DNA from: Ariolimax columbianus
Taxonomy: Eukaryota > Mollusca > Gastropoda > Stylommatophora > Arionidae
Length of the DNA: 64,000 nt
Reading direction: 5' to 3'
NCBI GenBank assembly: GCA_036924085.1
Contig: JAVGWX010000007.1
Span: 103,898,138-103,962,137 of the forward strand
Shown piece by piece: positions 45,675 to 56,866 of this stretch (position 1 is the first letter of the stretch; each line of letters opens with the position of its first letter). Below the pieces are notes generated by a model. That model ran no database searches and was not told where the DNA came from. It saw only the letters and a list, made by a program, of their open reading frames with translations. A program made the translations under genes and the position numbers.

Positions 45675-48600
45675 CTGGGGCTAGTCTCTCGGTGGCTTGA
45701 TTGTCGCGCATCCAGTGTTCGTACAGCGATCTCAGTCCCGCCAGGCAGAATGAGAGCGCGGCTTGCCCACGAAGCTCACCCGCGTCTCCCCGGCTATCGA
45801 GCGGGACCAGTTTTGTGGCGTCGTACCGCTGGTAGTGGTGCGTTACTGTAGTCCGTATCAAGAAGCTTTGTCAGTCCGTGAGGTTCGTCGAAGGCTAGCA
45901 CGTATAGCCAATCTCGACAGTTCGTCTCACTCGAGGTCCTTCTCTCGCAATGAGCTTGGGACCGGCAATTAGAAAGCAGGAATCGTGCCTAAACGCACGG
46001 GCGATATTCACCACAAAATAGACCACCAGGTGCTCAACCAATTGGCAGGTAGCGACCACATGCCAATTATGCTAGAAATTGATATGGAAGTAGGCCCCCA
46101 GGAAATAAAACCGTTGCCACGTTGGAACTATAGACGAGCCGACTGGGACAGATTTGCAATGCTGACAGATGGACTGTGTGAAACCATCAACACACGAAAT
46201 AACAATATGAAACCTATGGTGGAAAGCCTAAGCAAAGCAATACTGCAAGCAGCCACCGAAACCATCCCAAGAGGGGCAAGGAAAAACTACAAGCCATATT
46301 GGAATCATGAACTGCAGAAAGCGGAGGTTGAAGTCTCAAATGCTAGGAACATGGCAGAGACAGAGAGCAATCTATGGTAGCCAAATCACTGCGAAATACA
46401 AAAGAACACTGAACCAAATAACAAAAGACAGTTAGGAAAAACAAAACAGAAAGCCTCAATTTAGATAAAGACGGGAACAAACTATGGAAGTCAGTCAGAG
46501 CCATGAATGACGAAACATCATCAAATAAACAAATTACCATCAAGCAGGGCGACAACATGCTTACCGGAAAAAAAGCAGCAAACGCCTTTATAGAACATTA
46601 TGCCAGAGCAAACCACATTGATGTCCCTACAGACAGGCATACAGACATTAGTGAAGAACAAAAGAGCCACAACAACATCAAGATGGAGCACATGATGGCA
46701 AAACTAACAATGAATGAAATGGAAGAGGCCATGAGAACTTTAAAGATAAAGAAATCGCCCGGAAAAGATGGGGTAACAAACGGAATGCTGGTAGGGCTGG
46801 GCCAAACAGCAAAGAGTAAGTTACTGTCAGTTCTGAACCAAAGCTGGAAAAGGGGAATTGTACTGCAGGCATGGAAAGATGCTGTACTTATACCAGTAAT
46901 ACAGAAAGAAAAAGATCCAAATGGATACAGGCCCATCTGTCTACTTAGCTGTGTAGGCAAACTGATGGAGCGTATGATAAACACCAGACTGATGTGGCAC
47001 CTGGAAGAAAAATACATATTAATTCCACAGCAAGCAGGATTTAGTCAACACAGATCCACTGAGGACCAGATCACTCTCATAGCACAGGAAATAGAGGATG
47101 CTTACCAAGAGAAAAAGCATACATTAGCGGTTTGGGTGGATCTAGAGAAGGCATTTGACAAGGTGTGGAAAGAGGGACTTAAAGTCAAGCTACGAAGAAA
47201 GGAAGTATCTGGAAAAATGTACAGATGGATCAGCCACTACCTCGAAAACAGAACAGGCAGAGTTAAAGTAAAAGGGCAGATGAGCAAAAAGGTGACACTG
47301 GAGCAAGGAGTACCCAAAGGGCGGGGGGGGGGAGGGGGAGGGGGGAGGTGTACTGTCACCCACACTTTTCCTGGTGTATATAAATAACATCACCAAGAAT
47401 ATACCAAGAAGAGTCCACAGCTCCATGTTTGCAGATGATCTGGCTATGTGGACCTCTGAAATAAATGTCACCGTAGCAAACAATCGGATGCAGCAGGTCC
47501 TAACATCGTTGGAGAAGTGGGCGAACTCATGGCTGGTCAAAATAAACGAGGAAAAATCAACATGTACGATATTCTCGCTTTCAAATAAACCACAGAACAC
47601 CAAAATAAGTCTTAACGGCAAATATCTGCGGCCAAACGACACCCAAACTACTTGGGAGTCACATTAGATCGGCAAATGACACGGAAAAGTCAAATCGAGA
47701 GAAACCGAATGAGAGCCAGACAAAGAATGGCAATCATGAGGAAACTTGCTGGCACAAGCTGGGGAGCAGACGAAAGAATACTAAAGAAACTGTACACTGG
47801 AAGAGTGAGACCAGTTCTCGAGTATGTCATTGCGGCATGGACAACAGCAGCAAAGGCAACTCTGAAAAAATTGGCAAACTTCAAAACCAAGCCATGGGAG
47901 TTATAACAGGAGGCATGAAGTCAACGCCAATTGTAGAACTTGAAAAGATTACAAATCTGCAATCCACGACCGACAGAAGAGACTGCAGAGCCCAGCAGCA
48001 AGCAGAGAAACTCAGAAGACTGACAGACCATCCAATGCATCAGAGACTAAATAGATTTGGAAATGGGAAACTAAAGCGGAGAAACTTTGCAGAAATAGCC
48101 AAAGCAAAGATGAGCAAAGACCTATGAACACTGTAACAATACCAAAGCCCATCCCTACTGTACGCAAACCCACCTGGAAGCAGCATATCATTCCGGAGGT
48201 GGTAGAAAATATACCAGGTATTGGAAACAAGAACAGCCAGACTGAAAAAGAAAGAAGAGACATAACCTTGAGGTACATAACGGAAAACTACCCAAGCATG
48301 GACTGGACCCATGCATACACCGACGGTTCTGTAACAAACACAACACAGAATGGAGGGGGAGGAGTATTCCTGAGCCTACCAAATGGTAGAAAAATAACAC
48401 TATCAGTGGCAACTGGAAAATTCTTAAGCAATTTCAGAGCGAAGGCAGAGGCACTGAGGGCAGCAGTAGTAGCAATGCTGACAGGTGAATGCAATGAAAG
48501 CCAGATAGTCCTGTTTACAGATGCCCTGGCCGTAGTTCCAGCACTAAAAAGCCAGAAAAATACTGAAATTAATTATTTAAGAGCAGTACTCTGTTAACTA

Positions 48601-49120
48601 TGCCATCAGTCCGCACCAAAAAAGAGTATTGGTACAGTGGGTTCCATCCCACTGTAACATCCAAGGTAACGAGGAGGCAGACAGACTGGCAAAAGAAGGT
48701 GCAAGATTACCACAACCAGATTCTAGTGTGTCCTTTGAAGAGTCCAAAAGGCTATTAAGGCCAGATACACGGCTAAATGTGAAACAGAACATACTGGCTA
48801 TACAAAAAATGATGCCTACTACCAGCTGAACAGAAGAGAGCAGGTCGTGGTCTTCAGACTGCGCATAGGCCACAACAGGCCACAATAAACTGAAGATAGG
48901 TGGCACTGACGAATGCACCTGTAGTATAGGGAAAATGACCGCTGAACATCTGCTGCAAAACTGCCCGACATACGAGGACCAGAGAAAGCACATGTGGCCA
49001 TCACCAGTGGCAACACTAGACAAGCTCTATGGCAGTGTCGACAGCCTCAGGATGACCGCTGCTTTCTTCGAACAAATACAGGTTTGACGTCCGACAGCGT
49101 ACGAAGAAGAAGAAGAAAAA
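45675..49120 (+). mobile_element. I/Nimb-like LINE with 5' end, inserted in a minisatellite
   Basis: The element begins with a GC-rich 310-bp segment (to about 45985). It then joins the end of the endonuclease (HQVLNQLAGSDHMPIMLEI), a reverse transcriptase (KKSPGKDGVTNGMLVG, NGYRPICLLSCVGKLMERMI, LAVWVDLEKAFDKVWKEG, SSMFADDLAMWTSE), ribonuclease H (MDWTHAYTDGSVTNTTQNGG, FTDALAVVPALKS, VPSHCNIQGNEEADRLAKEG) and the C-terminal CTCS-type GKMTAEHLLQNC, ending in (gaa)n. A G-run replaces part of the VPQG motif at 47321-47349, and frameshifts lie near 47640, 47870 and 48120. Both borders carry ggatgattgatgat (45661-45674, 49121-49134). Confidence 0.9.
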
Positions 49121-50268
49121 GGATGATTGATGATTTCACAGACAGGATTCGGATGCTTGATGATTTCACTGACAGGATTTGGATGATTGACGATTTTACT
49201 GACAGGATTTGGATGATTGATGATTTCACTGACAGGTTCTAATGATTGATGATTTCACTGACAGGATTTTAATGATTGATTATTTCACTGATAGGATTCT
49301 AATGATTGATGATTTCACTGACAGGATTCTAATGATTGATGATTTTACTGATAGGATTTGGATGATTGATTATTTCACTGACAGGATTCTAATGATTGGT
49401 GATTTCACTGACAGGATTCTAATGATTGATGATTTCACTGACAGGATTCTAATGATTGATTATTTCACTGACAGGATTCTAATGATTGATGATTTCACTG
49501 ACAGGATTCTAATGATTGATGATTTCACTGACAGGATTCTAATGATTGATGATTTCACTGACAGGATTCTAATGATTGATGATTTCACTGACAGGATTCT
49601 AATGATTGATGATTTCACTGACAGGATTCTAATGATTGATGATTTCACTGACAGGATTCTAATGATTGATGATTTCACTGACAGGATTCTAATGATTGAT
49701 GATTTCACTGACAGGATTCTAATGATTGATGATTTCACTGACAGGATTCTAATGATTGATGATTTCACTGACAGGATTCTAATGATTGATTATTTCACTG
49801 ACAGGATTCTAATGATTGATGATTTCACTGACAGGATTCTAATGATTGATGATTTCACTGACAGGATTCTAATGATTGATGATTTCACTGACAGGATTCT
49901 AATGATTGATGATTTCACTGACAGGATTCTAATGATTGATGATTTCACTGACAGGATTCTAATGATTGATGATTTCACTGACAGGATTCTAATGATTGAT
50001 GATTTCACTGACAGGATTCTAATGATTGATGATTTCACTGACAGGATTCTAATGATTGATGATTTCACTGACAGGATTCTAATGATTGATGATTTCACTG
50101 ACAGGATTCTAATGATTGATGATTTCACTGATAGGATTCTAATGATTGATGATTTCACTGACAGGATTCTAATGATTGATGATTTCACTGACAGGATTCT
50201 AATGATTGATGATTTCACTGACAGGATTCTAATGATTGATGATTTCACTGACAGGATTCTAAGGATAA
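49121..50268. repeat. 30-bp minisatellite, right part (homogeneous units), about 38 copies
   Basis: Units read gattctaatgattgatgatt tcactgacag and are almost identical from 49380 to 50260. The array ends about 17 bp from the exon 4 donor. Confidence 0.96.
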
Positions 50269-50285
50269 AGAATTAAGCTACTTAC

Positions 50286-50465
50286 TGCTTGGTGGCATCT
50301 GAACTTCTAGAATATTGCTGGCTATAAAACCCACTGAGTTGGAGCCATTGACCTGAACACTGTAGTTGGACATGGGTACTAGAGGCCTGACTTGATATAC
50401 GGTGTAACCACTGGCTGAGGCCAAGAGCTGGCGCCTCTCCACGACTGTGCTGTAGTTCCAGACAA
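50286..50465 (-). CDS. Usherin-like exon 4: C-terminal half of FN3
   Basis: The exon is 180 nt with acceptor catgtttcag and donor AGCA/gtaagt, phase 1 at both ends, so its removal would keep the frame. It encodes VWNYSTVVERRQLL and the FN3 F-G strand region YSVQVNGSNSVGF. It was too short to stand out as an open frame; splice sites and phase place it. The 30-bp array of the intron starts about 20 bp after the donor. Confidence 0.75.
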
Positions 50466-50514
50466 CTGAAACATGGTTAGATCAATTTTACTCAACATAG
50501 ATAAGTGAAGTAAC

Positions 50515-51100
50515 ATTGTCGATATTACAGCTGTAGCTGGTACTAAGAACATTATTACAGCTGTAGCTGGTACTAAGAACATTATTACAGCTGTAGCTGG
50601 TTACAGTAACATTATTACAGCTGTAGCTGGTTACAGTAACATTATTACAGCTGTAGCTGGTACTAAGAACATTATTACAGCTGTAGCTGGTTACAGTAAC
50701 ATTATTACAGATACAGCTGGTACTAGTAACATTATTATAGGTGTAGCTGGTTACAGTAACATTATTACAGATACAGCTGGTACTAAGAACATTATTACAG
50801 CTGTAGCTGGTTACAGTAACATTATTACAGATACAGCTGGTACTAGTAACATTATTATAGGTGTAGCTGGTTACAGTAACATTATTACAGATACAGCTGG
50901 TACTAAGAACATTATTACAGCTGTAGCTGGTTACAGTAACATTATTACAGATACAGCTGGTACTAGTAACATTATTATAGGTGTAGCTGGTACAAGTAGC
51001 ATTATTACAGTTATAGTTGGTACTAGTAACATTATTACAGCTACAGCTGGTACAAGTAACATTATTACAGCTACAGCTGGTACTAGTAACAATATTACGG
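50515..51100. repeat. Minisatellite, 30-bp unit, about 19 copies
   Basis: Units read aacattattacagctgtagc tggtactaag with ttacagt, actagt and atacagc variants; a four-unit block repeats with a 120-bp period at 50670-50960. It begins about 45 bp upstream of the exon 4 acceptor. Confidence 0.95.
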
Positions 51101-51227
51101 CTTTCCCAGAGATGGTTGATTGGATGATTCAACTGATGAACAAACATTGACTGCATACATCTTGATCATAGGAAGCTGATGACCAAACATTTCATTTTTC
51201 TAATGCTCAAAGCTAACCACACGTGTT

Positions 51228-51712
51228 TAAAGACATAACCTTACCAGAAATCACATAACACGTGGTTGAAGGTGTAATCTTATCCGAATTCACATAACAC
51301 GTGTTTAAAGACATAATCTTACCAGAATTCATATAACACGTGGTTGAAGGTGTAATCTTATCAGAATTCACATAACAGGTGTTTGAAGACATAATCTTAA
51401 CAGAATTCATATAACACGTGGTTGAAGATGTAATCTTATCAGAATTCCCATAACAGGTGTTTGAAGATGTAATCTTATCAGAATTCACATAACAGGTGTT
51501 TGAAGACATAATCTTAACAGAATTCATATAACACGTGGTTGAAGATGTAATCTTATCAGAATTCCCATAACAGGTGTTTGAAGATGTAATCTTATCAGAA
51601 TTCCCATAACAGGTGTTTGAAGATGTAATCTTATCAGAATTCACATAACAGGTGTTTGAAGATGTAATCTTATCAGAATTCACATAACACATGTTTGAAG
51701 ACAAAATCTTAC
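51228..51712 (-). repeat. Minisatellite, 39-bp unit, about 12 copies, from the exon 3 donor region
   Basis: The minus-strand unit tgttatgtgaattctgataa gattacatcttcaaacacc copies the end of exon 3 (ttttatgtgaatcctg) and the start of its intron (gtaagattttgtcttcaaac). Most units have gataag in place of ggtaag and so have lost the donor; units at about 51235 and 51317 keep ggtaag. The frame stays open for 219 codons. Confidence 0.93.
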
Positions 51713-51875
51713 CAGGATTCACATAAAACAGGCCTGTGAAGTAAACTCGAAATGTCAGATTGCCATTTAAGTTCGCTGGCAAAGTCCATGTCACATTTAC
51801 AGACCTGGCATCAACGACTGTGGCATTAAGAACAATGAAACCTTCTGGAGCAGTCTCTAACGTCCAGGCCACAAC
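51713..51875 (-). CDS. Usherin-like exon 3: N-terminal half of FN3
   Basis: The exon is 163 nt with acceptor cctgttag and donor CCTG/gtaaga, start phase 0, end phase 1. It reads VVAWTLETAPEGF and then VNVTWTLPANLNG, the B-C strand region of FN3, ending FYVNP. The frame stays open past the donor to 51213 because the exon end has been copied into a 39-bp tandem array lying immediately downstream. The join to exon 4 completes a valine codon. Confidence 0.78.
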
Positions 51876-52330
51876 CTAACAGGCAGGATAGTCACAGATA
51901 TACTTTATCAAAAGATTCAAGACTAAACATGCAAATTTAAGAAAACTAAATATTTTTTGTAATATAAGTTTTTTTCAGATTTATTTGTAAATTGGATTAC
52001 AAATATTGACATTTCATTGTCAATTTGTCATAATGACAAACTACACATGACATTTATAAAATGGATTTCTGAACAACAACAACTCAAATAAATAGCAAAC
52101 TGTCATAATATATGAATATCAAGGAAATGATTCTCTCTTTACAGAGAGATATTAGTAAAAAGTCAAGAGAAGCAACGGTAAACATGGTCTACATTCTATA
52201 GAATTAAAGAGATGGTATGTGACAGATTTAGTTTTGGCAGACAAACCTTGTCTCCCTATTGACAGCTTATTTTGTCTAGAATTACAGGCAAGCGTAATTA
52301 TATACTTTCTTTAAATTAGAGGTGGACTTT
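51876..52330. other. Unassigned AT-rich intronic sequence
   Basis: No array, exon or recognised domain upstream of exon 3. Confidence 0.5.
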
Positions 52331-52369
52331 CCACTGGACCTGACAACTCACGTCAGTTATACCACGACA

Positions 52370-53421
52370 GTGTCGCGGATTAATATGGGCGCCCAGAACG
52401 CCATTTTGAAAGTAGCGCCGGCTCAAAAAATAGTCTGAAGGCATTATAAAAGCCGAGGCGGGCCGGGAGCTCGACACATTTTCAAATATATTGAACGAGA
52501 TAGTCAGAGACGATCCAGAGAGAGACAACACATTTCAAAAGAGATTTCGAGAGTGAACGACGCATTTCCAGAGCCGACACATTTTTCAGTCATTCAGACT
52601 CATTCAGATTCAAAGAGAAGAATTCAGAGACAGTCAGAGAAGATTGAACGTCGCATTGACGGAGTTCCAGTTTGCACAAGTAAAGCATTCCTAATTTTTA
52701 TTTGTGAGAAATTATATAGAATTTCATCAGGTTAACATTTTAACCAGCGTCAGCCACGTGGGCGACCTTTCAAGTTTATAGGCTTCGCAGAGATCTCACG
52801 GAAGCAGTCTAGATCAGTCATAGCTACCCGCTATAGGAAAGAACCGGTTTCCTAGATCAAGATCGGCTGAGATAAAACTTTACCATGTGACACGTGGGTC
52901 GACCCGCGCCAGGTTACCACGTGGTTAGCCTGCATTTGTTTAACCCGCGTGGTCAAAACACGCTGCAGTTAAACACGCGGCTGCCTGGCCAAGTTTGTAG
53001 TCATCGTAGATTCACAGCAGAAGCCTAGTCTTTCGACATCCACTACGCAGATCGACAGTCGTCGTTGAGGAACGGAGCCAAGGACGTTTACCTGGTTGGG
53101 TTTACACCAGGAATTAACCATCGATGTCAATACGCCATAATTGGGATTCACGTTACGGCAGGCGAGGTACGGAAAGTAGACTGGACAATAGTTTTAGGTT
53201 TAGCTGTAGTGAGTGATTTAAGTTAGGTAACCATTAGTTAGGAGCGTGTAGGAAGTTGTGCATGATAGAAGAGTGGAAGAAATAAAGAATTTGTTTTTAT
53301 TCTTTTCAAACAGTGTCCTTAGTTTATTGAAGTGTCAGTTGTGATAGATTTTAAGACTGGTGGATAGTTGAGGTGCGGCCTCAGTGAGCCGGGAGAGCAA
53401 AACCCCGTTCCGTCTGCTACA
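52370..53421 (+). mobile_element. Possible solo LTR
   Basis: A GC-rich block of about 1.05 kb in AT-rich surroundings starts tgtcgcggattaat and ends tctgctaca (TG...CA). It contains a TATA-like cattataaaagccg at about 52442 and a polyadenylation signal aataaag at about 53281 followed by a T-rich stretch. This order is that of a U3-R-U5 LTR. No internal gag-pol, primer site or clear target duplication was seen, and the start could also be 30 bp earlier. A gene promoter fragment is the main alternative. Confidence 0.45.
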
Positions 53422-53424
53422 GGT

Positions 53425-56400
53425 AAATAGATGAGATAGAAGCAGAGAGGGAGTAAATAGATGAGATAGAAGCAGAGAGAGGGAGTAAATAGATGAGATA
53501 GAAGCAGAGAGAGAGGGGTAAACAGATGAGATAGAAGCAGAGAGAGGGAGTAAATAGAGGAGATAGAAGCAGAGAGAGGGAGTAAACAGATGAGATAGAA
53601 GCACAGAGAGGGAGTAAATAGATGAGATAGAAGCAGAGAGAGGGAGTAAATAGATGAGATAGAAGCAGAGAAGAAGTAAATAGATGAGATAGAAGCAGAG
53701 AGAGGGAGTAAATAGATGAGATAGAAGCAGAGAGAGGGAGTAAATAGATGAGATAGAAGCAGAGAGAGGGAGTAAATAGATGAGATAGAAGCAGAGAAGA
53801 AGTAAATAGATGAGATAGAAGCAGAGAGAGGGAGTAAATAGATGAGATAGAAGCAGAGAGAGGGAGTAAATAGATGAGATAGAAGCAGAGAGAGGGAGTA
53901 AATAGATGAGATAGAAGCAGAGAGAGGGAGTAAATAGATGAGATAGAAGCAGAGAGAGGGAGTAAATAGATGAGATAGAAGCAGAGAGAGGGAGTAAATA
54001 GATGAGATAGAGGCAGAGAGAGGGAGTAAATAGATGAGATAGAAGCAGAGAGAGGGAGTAAATAGATGAGATAGAAGCAGAAAGACGGAGTAAATAGATG
54101 AGATAGAAGCAGAGAGACGGAGTAAATAGATGAGATAGAAGCAGAGAGAGGGAGTAAATAGATGAGATAGAAGCAGAGAGAGGGAGTAAATAGATGAGAT
54201 AGAAGCAGAGAGAGGGAGTAATAGATGAGATAGAAGCAGAGAAGAAGTAAATAGATGAGATAGAAGCAGAGACAGTGAGTAAATAGATGAGATAGAAGCA
54301 GAGAAGAAGTAAATAGATGAGATAGAAGCAGAGAAGAAGTAAATAGATGAGATAGAAGCAGAGAAGAAGTAAATAGATGAGATAGAAGCAGAGAGAGGGA
54401 GTAAATAGATGAGATAGAAGCAGAGAGAGGGAGTAAATAGATGAGATAGAAGCAGAGAGAGGGAGTCAATAGATGAGATAGAAGCAGAGAGAGGGAGTAT
54501 ATAGATGAGATAGAAGCAGAGAGAGGGAGTAAATAGATGAGATAGAAGCAGAGAGATGGAGTAAATAGATGAGAAAGAAGCAGAGAGGGAGTAAATAGAT
54601 GAGATAGAAGCAGAGAGAGAGAGGGGTAAACAGATGAGATAGAAGCAGAGAGAGGGAGTAAATAGATGAGATAGAAGCAGAGAGAGGGAGTAAATAGATG
54701 AGATAGAAGCAGAGAAGAAGTAAATAGATGAGATAGAAGCAGAGAGAGGGAGTAAATAGATGAGATAGAAGCAGAGAGAGGGAGTAAATAGATGAGATAG
54801 AAGCAGAGAGAGGGAGTAAATAGATGAGATAGAAGCAGAGAGAGGGAGTAAATAGATGAGATAGAAGCAGAGAAGAAGTAAATAGATGAGATAGAAGCAG
54901 AGAGAGGGAGTAAATAGATGAGATTGAAGCAGAGAGAGGGAGTAAATAGATGAGATAGAAGCAGAGAGAGGAAGTCAATAGATGAGATAGAAGCAGCGAG
55001 AGAGGGAGTAAATAGATGAGATAGAAGCAGAGAGAGGGAGTAAATAGATGAGATAGAAGCAGAGAGAGGGAGTAAATAGATGAGAGAAGCAGAGAAGAAG
55101 TAAATTGATGAGATAGAAGCAGAGAGAGGGAGTAAATAGATGAGATAGAAACAGCGAGAGAGGGAGTAAATAGATGAGATAGAAGCAGAGAGAGGGAGTA
55201 AATAGATGAGATAGAAGCAGAGAGAGGGAGTAAATAGATGAGATAGAAGCAGAAAGAGGGAGTAAATAGATGAGATAGAAGCAGAGAGAGGGAGTAAATA
55301 GATGAGAGAAGCAGAAAAGAAGTAAATAGATGAGATAGAAGCAGAGAGAGGGAGTAAATAGATGAGATAGAAGCAGAGAGAGAGGGGTAAACAGATGAGA
55401 TAGAAGCAGAGAGAGGGAGTAAATAGATGAGATAGAAGCAGAGAGAGGGAGTAAATAGATGAGATAGAAGCAGAGAAGAAGTAAATAGATGAGATAGAAG
55501 CAGAGAAGAAGTAAATAGATGAGATAGAAGCAGAGACAGGGAGTAAATAGATGAGATAGAAGCAGAGAGAGGGAGTAAATAGATGAGATAGAAGCAGAGA
55601 GAGGGAGTAAATAGATGAGATAGAAGCAGAGAGAGGGAGTAAATAGATGAGATAGAAGCAGAGAGAGGGAGTAATAGATGAGATAGAAGCAGAGAAGAAG
55701 TAAATAGATGAGATAGAAGCAGAGAGAGTGAGTAAATAGATGAGATAGAAGCAGAGAGAGGGAGTAAATACATGAGATAGAAGCAGAGAGATGGAGTCAA
55801 TAGATGAGATAGAAGCAGCGAGAGAGGGAGTAAATAGATGAGATAGAAGCAGAGAGAGGGAGTAAATAGATGAGATAGAGGCAGGGAGAGCGAGTAAATA
55901 GATGAGATAGAAGCAGAGAGAGGGAGTAAATAGATGAGATAGAAGCAGAGAAGAAGTAAATAGATGAGATAGAAGCAGAGAGAGGGAGTAAATAGATGAG
56001 ATAGAAGCAGAGAGAGAGAGTAAATAGATGAGATAGAAGCAGAGAGAGGGAGTAAATAGATGAGATAGAAGCAGAGAGAGGGAGTAAATAGATGAGATAG
56101 AAGCAGAGAGAGGGAGTAAATAGATGAGATAGAAGCAGAGAAGAAGTAAATAGATGAGATAGAAGCAGAGAGAGGGAGTAAATAGATGAGATTGAAGCAG
56201 AGAGAGGGAGTAAATAGATGAGATAGAAGCAGAGAGAGGAAGTCAATAGATGAGATAGAAGCAGCGAGAGAGGGAGTAAATAGATGAGATAGAAGCAGAG
56301 AGAGGGAGTAAATAGATGAGATAGAAGCAGAGAGAGGGAGTAAATAGATGAGAGAAGCAGAGAAGAAGTAAATTGATGAGATAGAAGCAGAGAGAGGGAG

Positions 56401-56560
56401 TAAATAGATGAGATAGAAGCAGAGAGAGGGAGTAAATAGATGAGATAGAAGCAGAGAGGGAGTAAATAGATGAGATAGAAGCAGAGAGACGGAGTAAATA
56501 GATGAGATAGAAGCCGAGAGAGGGAGTAAATAGATGATATAAAAACAGACAGAGGACAAA
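53425..56560. repeat. Purine-rich minisatellite, 26-34-bp units, about 100 copies
   Basis: The common unit is agatagaagcagagagaggg agtaaatagatg (32 bp); a shorter form has gcagagaagaagtaaa. The plus strand is over 80 percent purine. Segments are duplicated at larger scale, for example the aagtcaatagatgagatag marker at 54970, 55795 and 56240. Long minus frames encode only ISSIYSLSLLLSHLF-type repeats. Confidence 0.95.
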
Positions 56561-56866
56561 TAGATTAGATAGAAAGAGATCTGATGAAACTTATTTCCAC
56601 GATGAGAGAACAGGAAAACATAAGCACCAGCAGTACAATTTGTACATGTAAATCTAGAGCCGACAGCAAACATTGCCAAGATCGAAGATCATAATACCTC
56701 CTTTTTACCACTGTTTCTCATTAACTGTTAAAGATTGAAATAATGCCCCTTCCGCTCTTCCAGGAGACCCTTGACATCAGAGGAAAGCTAATATTGAACT
56801 GTATATTGAACTAAATTTGATTCGTTTATTCAGTGTTTCAGAATTTTAATTCATGTTATATGGTAA

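Noticed and set aside
45685..45861. Short minus frame YDATKLVPLDSRGDAGELRG as a host exon
   Set aside because: It lies inside the target duplication of the I-like element and lacks usherin phase or motif.
49242..50276. 344-codon open frame of MIDDFTDRIL repeats
   Set aside because: It is a 30-bp minisatellite in the intron next to exon 4, on the strand opposite to the gene.
53417..56679. 737-codon minus frame rich in leucine and serine, resembling membrane segments
   Set aside because: It is the complement of a purine-rich array; apparent hydrophobic segments come from the repeat.
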